Shown: piece by piece, positions 5,887 through 14,108 of the stretch
Layout of the letters: the number at the start of each line of letters is the position of its first letter
Position numbering within the stretch: the first letter of the stretch is position 1
DNA from: an uncultured Acidobacteriota bacterium
GTDB taxonomy: Bacteria > Acidobacteriota > Terriglobia > Terriglobales > CAINCZ01
DNA: 24,759 nt
Assembly: GCA_903847195.1 (NCBI GenBank)
Contig: CAINCZ010000005.1
Coordinates: forward strand, 1 to 24,759
Direction: 5' to 3'
Notes under the pieces: generated by a model
Database searches by the model: none
What the model saw: the letters and a program-made list of their open reading frames with translations, nothing else
What the model was told of the DNA's origin: nothing
Translations under genes and position numbers: made by a program

Positions 5887-8010
5887 ATGGCAACAGCTGA
5901 ACGAGTGGTGCGCACTTCGTGCCGGGGATGCCACGGCATCTGCCAGGTGCTGGTGCATCTGGACGCAGCGGGTCGGGTGGTGCGGGTGACGGGCGATCCC
6001 GACAGTCCCGCCAGCCGCGGCTATGTCTGTGCGAAGGCGCGGGCTGCGCCCGAGCAGCTGTATCATCCCGACCGCATCACGCGGCCCATGCGGCGCACCG
6101 GGGCGCGCGGGGCAGGGCAGTGGAAGGCCATCAGCTGGGACGAGGCGCTCGGCGAGATGGCCGAAGTGTTTGCGCGCGTCAAGCGCGAGTCCGGCCCTGA
6201 ATACGTGGCGTTGTGCCAGGGGACCGGGCGGCCCTACACGGAGTTCACCGGGCGGTTCATCCACGCCTTTGGCTCGCCCCACTACGTCGGCCCGGGACAC
6301 AACTGCTTCCTGCCGCGCAACATTGCTGCCGCCATCACCCTGGGCTGGTTTCCGCAGCCCGATATTTACGGTCACGGCGGCGCCATGCCTGCCTGCGTCC
6401 TGCAGATCGGCGAGAACCTGCCCGACAACGGCGGCGGCGACGGCTACTGCGGCGGCATGGTGAAGCGCGCCATGCGCGCGGCCCAGCAGGTGATCGTCGT
6501 CGATCCGCGGCGCACCGACAGCGCGGCCAAGGCCGACCTGCACCTGCAACTGCGCCCCGGCACCGACTGTGCCCTGGTGCTGGCCATGCTGCACGTCATC
6601 ATTGGCGAGCAGCTCTACGACAAGGATTTCGTCGAACGCCAATGCGCGGGATTCCCTGAGCTGGCCGCGCACGTGCAGCCGTTTTCTCCCGAGTGGGCGG
6701 CGCCGATTACGCAGGTTCCGGCCGAGACCGTGCGCGCCGCCGCGCGCGCCTTTGCCACGGCGCGGCCGGCCTGCGTGCTCTGGGGCAACGGCATCGACAT
6801 GAGCGTCAATGCGTTCCAGACCGCACGGGCTCTGCTGCTTTTGATGGCCGTCACCGGCAATCTCGACGTGCCCGGCGGCATGGTGCAGTGGGTGCCGCCC
6901 GCCGACCTTCGCGTGAAGTCGCCCTTCGTGGACCGCGGCATCATCGGCGAGCAGTTCCTGACGCCCGAGCAGAAGGCGAAGATGATCGGCGGCCGGCGCT
7001 TTCCGTTCGGTCCCGGCTGCCATCAGCCGACCTTCTGGGAGGCGTGCGCGAGCGGCGAGCCTTATCGGCCCCGCGCGGTGTGGCTGGTGGGGACCAACCC
7101 CATGGTGACCGCCACGCGCGGCGACCTGATTGAGCAGGCCTTGCGCGAGAAGATCGAGTTCACCGTCGTCTCCGATTTTTTCTTCACTCCCGCCGCCGAA
7201 CTGGCCGATCTCGTGCTGCCTCCCGCACACTGGCTCGAGCAGGACGACGTGGTGTACTTCCACAAGATCTGGTGCGTGCAGGCGCGGCGCAAGCTGGCAC
7301 AGGTGGGCGAGGCGCGCGACGACCGCGCGGTGATCCTGGAGATGGCGCATCGTCTTGGATTGAACGACGCCTTCCCGTGGGCCGACTGGCCGAGCTATCT
7401 CGCCTGGATCCTGGAGCCTTCAGGAATGTCGTTCGAGCAGTTTGCCGAGAAGGGAACTCACTGGAGCAAGATGGAGTTCCGCAAGTTCGAGCAGCAGGGA
7501 TTCCGCACTCCGAGCCATAAAGTCGAACTGGTCAGCTCGATCATGGACCACTGCGGGCGGCCCGGCCTGCCGGTCTACGTGGAGCCGCCGGTTTCTCCGA
7601 TCTCGACCCCCGACCTCGCCGCCGAATATCCGCTGGTGCTGATGACCGGCTGCAAAATCTTGCCGTTCTTCCACTCCGCCGGGCGGCAGATTCCGTCGCT
7701 GCGCCAGCTGCATCCCGAGGCGCGGGTCGATTTGCATCCGGCAACTGCCGCGCGTCTGGGGCTTGCCGATGGCGACCCTGCGTGGGTCAAGACGCCCGAC
7801 GGCAAGGCCCGCTTCACGGTCCACGTGGATGACCGACTGGCCGTCGATGTGGCCCACGCCGAGCATGCCTGGTGGTATCCGGAGGCGAAGGGACCCGACC
7901 ATGAATGGCGGCGCAGCGCGGCCAACATGTTGTTCGGGCACCAGCATTTCGATCCTGATTCGGGAGCCGAGGCTCTGCGCGGGACTTTGTGCCGCGCCTG
8001 CCGGGCGTGA
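5887..8010 (+). CDS. Molybdopterin oxidoreductase (DMSO-reductase superfamily), catalytic subunit
   Basis: 707 residues. The N-terminus binds a 4Fe-4S cluster through C12, C15, C19 and C48 (CRGCHGIC and YVCAK). The molybdopterin domain follows, with VVDPRRTDSAAKADLHLQLRPGTD for the guanine dinucleotide and the GNGIDMSVNAFQTARAL region. The C-terminal molybdopterin-dinucleotide-binding barrel is LMTGCKILPFFHSAGRQ and onward, with HPATAARLGLADGD. C140 in GPGHNCFLPRN stands where Mo/W-ligating Cys or Sec is found in formate dehydrogenase and acetylene hydratase. There is no twin-arginine signal, so the enzyme is probably cytoplasmic. No electron-transfer or membrane subunit gene is adjacent, unlike in most operons of this family. 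The ATG at 5887 is chosen because GGAGG is 6 bases upstream. The substrate is unknown. Confidence 0.9.
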   Translation: MATAERVVRTSCRGCHGICQVLVHLDAAGRVVRVTGDPDSPASRGYVCAKARAAPEQLYHPDRITRPMRRTGARGAGQWKAISWDEALGEMAEVFARVKRESGPEYVALCQGTGRPYTEFTGRFIHAFGSPHYVGPGHNCFLPRNIAAAITLGWFPQPDIYGHGGAMPACVLQIGENLPDNGGGDGYCGGMVKRAMRAAQQVIVVDPRRTDSAAKADLHLQLRPGTDCALVLAMLHVIIGEQLYDKDFVERQCAGFPELAAHVQPFSPEWAAPITQVPAETVRAAARAFATARPACVLWGNGIDMSVNAFQTARALLLLMAVTGNLDVPGGMVQWVPPADLRVKSPFVDRGIIGEQFLTPEQKAKMIGGRRFPFGPGCHQPTFWEACASGEPYRPRAVWLVGTNPMVTATRGDLIEQALREKIEFTVVSDFFFTPAAELADLVLPPAHWLEQDDVVYFHKIWCVQARRKLAQVGEARDDRAVILEMAHRLGLNDAFPWADWPSYLAWILEPSGMSFEQFAEKGTHWSKMEFRKFEQQGFRTPSHKVELVSSIMDHCGRPGLPVYVEPPVSPISTPDLAAEYPLVLMTGCKILPFFHSAGRQIPSLRQLHPEARVDLHPATAARLGLADGDPAWVKTPDGKARFTVHVDDRLAVDVAHAEHAWWYPEAKGPDHEWRRSAANMLFGHQHFDPDSGAEALRGTLCRACRA

Positions 8011-8014
8011 GCGG

Positions 8015-8998
8015 CTATTGCAGCTTCTGCAGGGCTGACCGGGCGGGTTCGTAGCGGGCGGCCAGTGCCAGGGCGGCACGATAGGCGCTGATGGCGCCCT
8101 GCCGGTCGCCCTTCTTCTCCAGCACTTTTCCGAGCACGTAGTGCGCCTTGAACACGGGCGCGCCTTCAATGTGAATCGGGCCGGAAATATAGCTGCGCAA
8201 CATGGTGACGGCGGTGTCCAGGTTGCGGTTGTTACCCAGTAGAATCTGGGCACAATCCACCAGCTCGCCGGGGCGCTGCGTGCGCACGACGGCGCGCTGC
8301 GCCTCCTGGATCGCGTTATCCATATCCTCCAGCCGGCTGCGGCGGCTGTAGAAGCCGGCGAGCGAAACCAAGAGGTCGGGCGAGCCTCCGCTGGCCTGCA
8401 CGGCGGCGCGGTATTCCTGCTCCGCCTGCGAGAAGTTCTTGTCGGATTCGGCGATCTTGGCGCGAACCCAGTGGCCATAGCCCGGCTTGCCGATGCTGTC
8501 GAGAGCGTCGGCCTGGGCGCGCGCCTTGTCCTTGCCGCCGCCCAGCATGGAAGGCGCCTGAATGTAGAACTCAGCCAGGTCGGCGCGTGCGTCGTGGTTG
8601 TTGCCGTTCAGTTCGACGGCGCGCTCGAATTCGGCGCGGCTCTTCTTGGCCAGCGAAACCGCCGAGATCCAGCTGGCGTGGCCCGCCTTTTCTCCGTAGG
8701 CGCGTCCAAGGTAGAGGTGGTATTCGCTGCTGTTGGGAGCAAGTGCCGTCGCCTTCACGCCGGCGTTGATGGCTTCATCCCACTGCCCGAGGGCATAGTG
8801 GGCGCGCAGTAGCAGGCCGTAAGCTTCGGCATCGTTGGGGCTGCTCTGCACGCGGCCGCGCAGGTACTGGATCGCCTCGTCCACCCGGCCTGCCACCAGC
8901 AACTCGGCGGCCGAAGGGCCAGCCGCCAGTGCCGGGCACAGCAGCAACAGGACCAGCAGCGAAGTTACGAACAGGCGCTTTATCGACCGCTTCGGCAT
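8015..8998 (-). CDS. Exported tetratricopeptide-repeat protein
   Basis: 327 residues. The basic start MPKRSIKRLF is followed by a hydrophobic VTSLLVLLLLCPALA, giving a probable signal peptide cut near ALA (residue 25). The rest is a chain of TPR helices, for example AAELLVAGRVDEAIQYLRG, PNDAEAYGLLLRAHYALGQWDEAI, SSEYHLYLGRAYGEKAG, and a last repeat GDRQGAISAYRAALALAARYEPA. TPR domains form protein-binding superhelices, here most likely in the periplasm. The ATG at 8998 is chosen; a TTG at 9004 is also in frame. It starts only a few bases after the stop of the adaptor gene, so the two form one transcription unit. Its stop is 4 bases from that of the convergent molybdoenzyme gene. Confidence 0.83.
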   Translation of the reverse strand: MPKRSIKRLFVTSLLVLLLLCPALAAGPSAAELLVAGRVDEAIQYLRGRVQSSPNDAEAYGLLLRAHYALGQWDEAINAGVKATALAPNSSEYHLYLGRAYGEKAGHASWISAVSLAKKSRAEFERAVELNGNNHDARADLAEFYIQAPSMLGGGKDKARAQADALDSIGKPGYGHWVRAKIAESDKNFSQAEQEYRAAVQASGGSPDLLVSLAGFYSRRSRLEDMDNAIQEAQRAVVRTQRPGELVDCAQILLGNNRNLDTAVTMLRSYISGPIHIEGAPVFKAHYVLGKVLEKKGDRQGAISAYRAALALAARYEPARSALQKLQ

Positions 8999-9004
8999 CT
9001 TCAA

Positions 9005-10261
9005 CTATTGACTCGCGGGGCGGACCTGCATGCCTTCTTCCAGCGTCTTGCCGTCCGCGCTGTTCAGGGCGACCTGGACGTTTTCGTCCAGCCCGCTGAC
9101 GATCTGGATGCGGGTAAGGTTCGAGAGTCCGGCCTGCACATTGCGCCGCTTCAGGACGCCGTTTTCGATCTGGTAGACGAAATTCTGTCCGGCGACCTGG
9201 CGTACGGCCTCACGCGGCACGGTCAGCCCGTTGGTCGCCTGGGCGGTGATGATGTTCACGCTGACGTTGACGTTGGGGATCAGCTTCATGTCCCCGTTGT
9301 CCACCGCGCAGGTGACTTCGCCGACGTTGCGCGAACCGAGGGCCACGATCGAGGTCGGCAGGTTAGAGAGCGTCCCTTTCCAGACACGGCCGGGAAAAGC
9401 GTCCCAGGTAACTTCGACGGGCTGGCCCTTTTGCAGGCGGCCGATGTCGGGTTCGTCCACATAGGCGCGGACCCGCACCGTCTTGAGATCGGCAACCTGC
9501 ACCAGCAGGTCGCCGGCGCTTACATACTGTCCCTCTCGGAGCGGCAGGGAATATACCGTGCCCGCGCGCGGGGAGCGAATTTCGGAATGCGCCAGCAGGT
9601 TGCGGGCGGCATCGAGGGCGGCCTGCGCCTGTCCGGCCAGCGCCTCGGTGCGCTGGACCTCGGGCGGCGAGTAGCGGCCCGTCTCGCGCTTGCGCGCAAA
9701 TTGCAAATCGGCCTGCGCCGACTGCAAGCGGCTTTCCGCACTTTGCACTTCACCCGCCGAGGCCGCGCCCTGGCTCTGCAAACGGCGCAGCGCCTGCAGG
9801 CTGCGTTCGGACACCTTCACCAGGGCTTCCGCCTTGGCGATTTGCGATTCGGTGGTGAGCACCTCTTCGCGCGTACCTCCGCTGCGAACTGCGCTGACGT
9901 CGGCTTCGGCGGCGCGCAACTGGGCCTGCGCCTTGGCTGCCAGCGCGCGCGCGTCGGCGTTGTCGAGCTGGAGGAGCAACTGGCCCGGCTTAACCTGGTC
10001 GCCCGCAGCGGCCAGGATGCGCGTGACCGTGGTGCCGCCGGGCGCGTGAGCCTCAAAGCCGTTCAGGCCTTCAATCTTTCCGTTGGTGGAGATCGTGCCG
10101 CGAATCTCGGTGCGCTGGGCCTTCGCCGTACCCACGGCGATATCCCTACGCCCCAGCGAGATGAAAGCCGCGAGCACAATGACGGCCACAACCACGATGG
10201 CGATCAGCCATGTGCGGCCGTGCTTGCCGAACTTCGAGTTATTAAGTGCGTTGGCTGCCAT
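9005..10261 (-). CDS. Periplasmic adaptor (membrane fusion) protein, MacA/HlyD-like
   Basis: 418 residues. One N-terminal membrane segment (about 18-36, TWLIAIVVVAVIVLAAFISL) anchors it in the inner membrane. It then shows the usual adaptor order: lipoyl/barrel-sandwich half GGTTVTRILAAAGDQVKPGQLLLQLD (about 75-100), a long Ala/Gln-rich alpha-helical hairpin (about 105-220), the second lipoyl half IRSPRAGTVYSLPLREGQYVSAGDLLVQV, a beta-barrel VRVRAYVDEPDIGRLQKGQPVEVTWDAFPG, and the membrane-proximal domain GLTVPREAVRQVAG. It joins an inner-membrane exporter to an outer-membrane channel. No ABC, RND or MFS exporter gene is adjacent; only a TPR protein follows, almost touching. The start ATG at 10261 fits well. 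Confidence 0.88.
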   Translation of the reverse strand: MAANALNNSKFGKHGRTWLIAIVVVAVIVLAAFISLGRRDIAVGTAKAQRTEIRGTISTNGKIEGLNGFEAHAPGGTTVTRILAAAGDQVKPGQLLLQLDNADARALAAKAQAQLRAAEADVSAVRSGGTREEVLTTESQIAKAEALVKVSERSLQALRRLQSQGAASAGEVQSAESRLQSAQADLQFARKRETGRYSPPEVQRTEALAGQAQAALDAARNLLAHSEIRSPRAGTVYSLPLREGQYVSAGDLLVQVADLKTVRVRAYVDEPDIGRLQKGQPVEVTWDAFPGRVWKGTLSNLPTSIVALGSRNVGEVTCAVDNGDMKLIPNVNVSVNIITAQATNGLTVPREAVRQVAGQNFVYQIENGVLKRRNVQAGLSNLTRIQIVSGLDENVQVALNSADGKTLEEGMQVRPASQ

Positions 10262-10547
10262 AATTGGTTATTGGCAGTATAGCCGCTCCACCCGGAAACA
10301 GGCCATGCCGCCCCGCAACGTGCAGTAACCCGGCCCGCCCGCCCGCGTTGCGCAAATCCGGCAAGAGGCCCGACCAATATCGCCCGAACAGGGAAGTTCG
10401 ATGGCAGGAGGAGCTGCGGCGGTCTGTTTTCCCGGGTCTGCTTTCCCGGATCTGCGGAAAGGGCGAAATACGCATCTTCACCGCCTGCCGAGACATCCAA
10501 TTAAAGATAAGTGCGAAAAGCAAGCCTGCGACCGGGAGCCGAGCCGT

Positions 10548-11450
10548 ATGCCCGAACGACGCATCAGTGCAGCGCAGATACTGAGGAGCGCGTGGCTGGA
10601 CGTGATGGACAACCACACCCTGACGCTTGCTGCCGGCTTGTCTTACTACTTTGTGCTCTCGCTGTTTCCGCTGCTGATCCTCGCCGCTTCGCTGCTGCCT
10701 TATTTGCCGGTGCCGAACCTGTTTGACGCCATCATGGCGAGCCTGGCGCATGTGGTTCCTGCCGAAAGCATGAGTTTGATGCAGCAGGTGGTGGCAACCG
10801 TTGTTCGCCCGCATGGCGCGCTGCTCACGGTTGGCCTGCTGGGCACGATCTGGGCGGCGTCCAGCGGATTTGCCGCGCTGATTGAAGCCCTTAACGTTGC
10901 CTACAAGGTTCCCGAGACGCGCCCCATCTGGCAGACTCGCCTGCTCGCCATTGGCCTGATGTTCGTCATTGGCGCCCTGCTGGCCGTCGCCGCCACGCTG
11001 ATGCTCTTGGGGCCGAAGATTGCATTGTGGATTGCCGGCGCCACCGGGGCGTCCGCGATTGTGCAGGTCTGGTCCTGGCTGAGTTGGGGATTGGCGCTGG
11101 CGTTTACCGTGCTCGGCGTGGAACTGCTTTTCTTATGGGGCCCGAACGTGAAGCAGCGTCTTTCCTCGACCCTGCCGGGTGCAGTGATCGGGGTAGCGTT
11201 CTTCATGGTGAGTTCCTACGGTCTTTCATTGTACTTCAGGCACTTTGCCAACTTCAACAAGACCTATGGAACGCTAGGCGCCGCCCTGGCTCTCATGGTG
11301 TGGCTCAACTACAGCTGGTTCGCCATCCTGCTCGGGGCTGGCATCAACGCCGAACTCGAGAAGGCGCAGAGCGGCGGCACGCTGGAACTGAAGGCCAAGC
11401 CTCCGGCGGCCAAACCGGATTCGCCATGGGAAGAGCATCCGGCGGCATGA
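10548..11450 (+). CDS. YihY/BrkB-family inner-membrane protein
   Basis: 300 residues with about six membrane segments. Family marks are LAAGLSYYFVLSLFPLLILAAS near the N-terminus, LLGTIWAASSGFAALIEALNVAY in the middle and GTLGAALALMVWLNYSWFAILLGAGINAELE at the end, all typical of the YihY/BrkB group (once wrongly called RNase BN). The biochemical role of the family is not firmly known; transport or envelope functions have been proposed. The ATG at 10548 (MPERRISAAQILRSAW) is chosen, with GGGAG upstream; the frame is open further upstream but that part lacks family character. The gene is divergent from the adaptor gene, with about 290 bases between them that show no clear site. Confidence 0.88.
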   Translation: MPERRISAAQILRSAWLDVMDNHTLTLAAGLSYYFVLSLFPLLILAASLLPYLPVPNLFDAIMASLAHVVPAESMSLMQQVVATVVRPHGALLTVGLLGTIWAASSGFAALIEALNVAYKVPETRPIWQTRLLAIGLMFVIGALLAVAATLMLLGPKIALWIAGATGASAIVQVWSWLSWGLALAFTVLGVELLFLWGPNVKQRLSSTLPGAVIGVAFFMVSSYGLSLYFRHFANFNKTYGTLGAALALMVWLNYSWFAILLGAGINAELEKAQSGGTLELKAKPPAAKPDSPWEEHPAA

Positions 11451-11500
11451 TCCCCGTAACGGCGCTTCTGGCCCGCAGCACCGGATTGTTACAATGAGCC

Positions 11501-11902
11501 ATGGCCAAAAGCACTCCGCGTTATACTCCCGAGCACGCCGCCGCCGGACTGGATACGAAGTTTCCCGACATCGAGACCTGGCCCAATCAGTTCCCGGGCT
11601 ACGAGATCGAAATCGACGACCCTGAGTTTACCTCGGTCTGTCCCAAGACCGGCCTGCCTGACTTCGGCCAGCTCATCATCCGCTACATGCCGAACAAGAA
11701 GTGCATGGAGTTGAAGTCGCTGAAGGAGTATCTGTTCACCTACCGCAACCTGGGCATCTTCCAGGAAAACGTGGTGAATCGTGTGCTGGAAGACGTGGTC
11801 CGCGCCACCAAGCCGGTATGGGCGGTGGTGAAAGGCGACTTCCGCCCGCGCGGCGGAATCAGCACCATCGTGGAAGCCCGCTGGCCGCGGCCGAAGAGCT
11901 GA
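11501..11902 (+). CDS. queF: NADPH-dependent 7-cyano-7-deazaguanine (preQ0) reductase
   Basis: 133 residues, the length of the short (unimodular) QueF type. It reduces preQ0 to preQ1 with two NADPH in the cytoplasm, a step of queuosine synthesis for tRNA wobble modification. The catalytic cysteine is C47 in FTSVCPKTGLPDFGQ, with the conserved aspartate D54 in the same segment. The QueF motif E-L-K-S-L-K-E-Y (residues 70-77) binds substrate. FRPRGGIS near the end is also characteristic. The start ATG is at 11501. It lies 50 bases after the YihY gene and 21 bases before the MFS gene, all on the same strand. No other queuosine gene is in view. Confidence 0.95.
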   Translation: MAKSTPRYTPEHAAAGLDTKFPDIETWPNQFPGYEIEIDDPEFTSVCPKTGLPDFGQLIIRYMPNKKCMELKSLKEYLFTYRNLGIFQENVVNRVLEDVVRATKPVWAVVKGDFRPRGGISTIVEARWPRPKS

Positions 11903-11923
11903 TCCAGCGCAAGCCGGGAACGG

Positions 11924-13189
11924 ATGGGAACCGTGGCGGGACAGACTCATGCCGGGGCGCGATGGACGCTGTTCGTGCTGGCCGCGCTCAACTTCCTGAA
12001 CTACATCGACCGCTCCATCCTGTTTGCCGTGCAGCCGCTCATCCAGCATGAGTTCGGGCTGCGCGACCTGGAAACCGGCTACATCACCACCGCGTTTATC
12101 GTTTGCTACATGGTGGCGGCCCCGCCGCTGGGCTACCTGTCGGACCGCTGGAAGCGGCGTCCGGTCATCGTCGCGGGAGCCATTGTCTGGAGCGTTGCCA
12201 CGCTGCTGACCGCCGTGACGAACGATTACCACACGCTGCTCTTCCGGCATTGCGTGGTGGGCATCGGTGAAGCCAGCTTCGTGGCCGCCGCGCCCAGCCT
12301 TATCGCCGATCTGTTTCCCGAAGAAAAGCGCGGACGCATGCTCGCCATCTTTTTCATGGGCATCCCGACCGGCACGGCCCTAGGGTACGTGATCGGCGCG
12401 GCGCTGGGCCACAGCTACGGGTGGCGGATGCCGTTCTACCTGGTGGCGGCTCCGGGTGTCCTGCTGGCCCTGCTGCTGCTGCTGCGCTTCAAGGAGCCGG
12501 TTCGAGCGGCGCAAGCACCGTCCCAGGCGCACTCCTTGTCGGCGGTCCTAGGATTGGGCCGCAACCCCGCCTTCCTCACCGCCACGTTCGGCATGGCGAT
12601 GATGACCTTTGCGCTCGGCGGACTGCAGGTCTGGATGCCGACCTTCCTGGTGCGCGTTCGCGGTATGCACCTGCTCAACGCCAACCTGTTCTTCGCCGCC
12701 ATCACCGTCGTGAACGGCGTGGCCGCTACCCTCGCCGGTGGCTGGCTGGCCGACCGCATGCTCCGGCGCCGCCGCGACGCTTATTACTATGTTTCAGGCA
12801 TTACCTTGTTGCTCTCGGCGCCGCTGTTGATCGGGGCCATTTATCTTGGCCGTCCTCTGCTGTTCCCGCTGTGCTTTCTGACCGAGTTCATGCTGCTGCT
12901 CAACACGGGGCCGCTCAACGCGGCGGTAATTGGCGCCGTACCTGCCGGCATTCGCGCCTCGGCGGTCGCCATCAATGTGCTGATCATCCATGTGCTGGGC
13001 GATGCGCTCTCGCCGACCGTGCTGGGCTATCTCTCGGACCGGACCGGGTCGTTGCAGACGGCGTTCCTGGCGGCGGTGGCGGCGGTACTCGTGTCGGCAG
13101 TGATTCTGCTGTGCGCGCGGCGCTTGACGCCGTCGCTCCAGACGCCGCCGGCAGCGGACGGAAAAGCTATGCCGGGGAATTTCCACTGA
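11924..13189 (+). CDS. MFS transporter (spinster-like)
   Basis: 421 residues with about 12 membrane segments. LNFLNYIDRSILFAVQPLIQ in the first helix and YITTAFIVCYMVAAPPLGYLSDRWKRR for the helix 2-3 loop (motif A, G-x-x-x-D-R-x-x-R-R) are typical. The second half repeats the pattern with GGWLADRMLRRRRDAYY. The N-terminal wording resembles the Spinster-like/hexuronate-type MFS groups, but the substrate cannot be told. The start ATG at 11924 lies 21 bases after queF with no good Shine-Dalgarno sequence, so it may be translated by coupling to queF. Its stop is one base from the end of the convergent small secreted protein gene. A role in handling queuosine precursors is only a guess from position. 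Confidence 0.85.
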   Translation: MGTVAGQTHAGARWTLFVLAALNFLNYIDRSILFAVQPLIQHEFGLRDLETGYITTAFIVCYMVAAPPLGYLSDRWKRRPVIVAGAIVWSVATLLTAVTNDYHTLLFRHCVVGIGEASFVAAAPSLIADLFPEEKRGRMLAIFFMGIPTGTALGYVIGAALGHSYGWRMPFYLVAAPGVLLALLLLLRFKEPVRAAQAPSQAHSLSAVLGLGRNPAFLTATFGMAMMTFALGGLQVWMPTFLVRVRGMHLLNANLFFAAITVVNGVAATLAGGWLADRMLRRRRDAYYYVSGITLLLSAPLLIGAIYLGRPLLFPLCFLTEFMLLLNTGPLNAAVIGAVPAGIRASAVAINVLIIHVLGDALSPTVLGYLSDRTGSLQTAFLAAVAAVLVSAVILLCARRLTPSLQTPPAADGKAMPGNFH

Positions 13190-13190
13190 A

Positions 13191-13676
13191 CTAGGGTGCG
13201 CTTTCGGAAGGAGTGGTGGTCGTGGTTCTGGTGCTCTTGGATTTCTGGGTGCTCATCTTGCCGGGGCTGTAGTTGCCGTGCCGCGATGCGTCGAAGTTCT
13301 TCGGCAGTGCCGGTATGCGGGCTGCCTCGCCGCGCAGCTGACGTAACTCCTTCAACACAATCTCTGCCCGTCCGCTATAGTGCTGGACCTTGCCCTGCAC
13401 CTCGATTTCCCTGCCCTGCAGTTCGCGCACGTCGCCCACGTTGCGCAGCGAAGCCGCCGGCACATAAACGGTAAAGGGGCAGGCGCGGTAGTCTTCGCAG
13501 AAGTCGAGATGGAAGCTGCCGTTGCGGGTGGGGGACGCCTTCACGACCTTGCCCCGCACGCAAGCGGTGGTGCCAACCGCCTGGGAGGCTTTTTCGATGG
13601 GAATACACTCGGCGCCTGCCAGTACTGCGGCAAGCAGCGTCATGGCTGCGACCAGCAGAGGCCGCGCGTAGTTCAT
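13191..13676 (-). CDS. Small secreted OB-fold-like protein
   Basis: 161 residues. The signal peptide is MNYARPLLVAAMTLLAAVLAGA with probable cleavage before ECIPIE. Residues about 24-115 look like an OB-fold: GTTACVRGKVVKASPTRNGSF, HLDFCEDYRACPFTVYVPA, LQGREIEVQGKVQHYSGRAEIVL. The pattern of strands is like the nucleic-acid/DNA-binding OB domains found alone in exported bacterial proteins. Three cysteines in the mature part could form disulfides. The tail (about 125-161) is basic and Ser/Thr-rich (STQKSKSTRTTTTTPSESAP) and probably disordered. Function unknown. It ends head-on with the MFS gene. Confidence 0.75.
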   Translation of the reverse strand: MNYARPLLVAAMTLLAAVLAGAECIPIEKASQAVGTTACVRGKVVKASPTRNGSFHLDFCEDYRACPFTVYVPAASLRNVGDVRELQGREIEVQGKVQHYSGRAEIVLKELRQLRGEAARIPALPKNFDASRHGNYSPGKMSTQKSKSTRTTTTTPSESAP

Positions 13677-13711
13677 CGGGCGCTCCGAGAAGAAACGCTC
13701 CCTCCCGGCGA

Positions 13712-13731
13712 ACGCCCGCCGGAGCGGGCGT
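13712..13731. repeat. Short perfect hairpin
   Basis: ACGCCCGC-CGGA-GCGGGCGT, 8-bp stem and 4-base loop, between the STAS gene and the OB-fold-like gene, both minus strand. No T-run follows in either direction, so a terminator call is weak; it may mark the end of the STAS transcript. Confidence 0.4.
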
Positions 13732-13757
13732 CCACTGGAAGAACAGCGATATAACTG

Positions 13758-14108
13758 TTAACGCTTGCTGGCGAAGGCCGCCAGCGCGGTCGGTTCGTCG
13801 TCCTTGATATCGAATACGGTATAAAGCTTCGTGATCTGCAGTAGATCGTGAACTTTCTTGGTGAGGTTGAGCAGCTTCAGCTCTCCGCCCTGGTTGCGCA
13901 CGCTGGTGTAGGCGCTCACCAGCTCACCGATGCCTGAGCTGTCGATGTAGTTCACCTCTCCCAGGTTGAGCAGGATATGTTTTTCACCCTTGGTCAGCAG
14001 GTCGCGTATGCAGTCGCGCAGAACCACACTGCCTTCACCGAGGGTGATGCGTCCGCTCAGGTCCAGCACTGAAATTCCGTTCACCTGACGCGAAGTTGCT
14101 TTCATCAT
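13758..14108 (-). CDS. STAS-domain anti-sigma factor antagonist (RsbV/SpoIIAA-like)
   Basis: 116 residues, a single STAS domain. ISVLDLSGRITLGEGS begins the fold, and VNYIDSSGIGELVSAY holds the serine phosphorylated in this family (S57 or S58). GGELKLLNLTKKVHDLLQIT and the final FDIKDDEPTAL are typical of the bacterial SpoIIAA-like branch. In the known partner-switch, the unphosphorylated antagonist binds the anti-sigma kinase and frees a sigma factor; the kinase inactivates it by phosphorylation. Here the kinase gene lies directly upstream, and its TGA stop overlaps this ATG (ATGA), which implies translational coupling and equal amounts of the two proteins. No sigma factor or PP2C phosphatase is in the window. 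Confidence 0.9.
   Translation of the reverse strand: MMKATSRQVNGISVLDLSGRITLGEGSVVLRDCIRDLLTKGEKHILLNLGEVNYIDSSGIGELVSAYTSVRNQGGELKLLNLTKKVHDLLQITKLYTVFDIKDDEPTALAAFASKR

Noticed and set aside
5839..7350. 503-codon open frame opposite the molybdoenzyme gene
   Set aside because: Antisense shadow; the plus strand carries an unmistakable oxidoreductase with all motifs in order.
9008..10282. 424-codon plus-strand open frame opposite the adaptor gene
   Set aside because: Antisense shadow of a protein with clear domain order on the minus strand.
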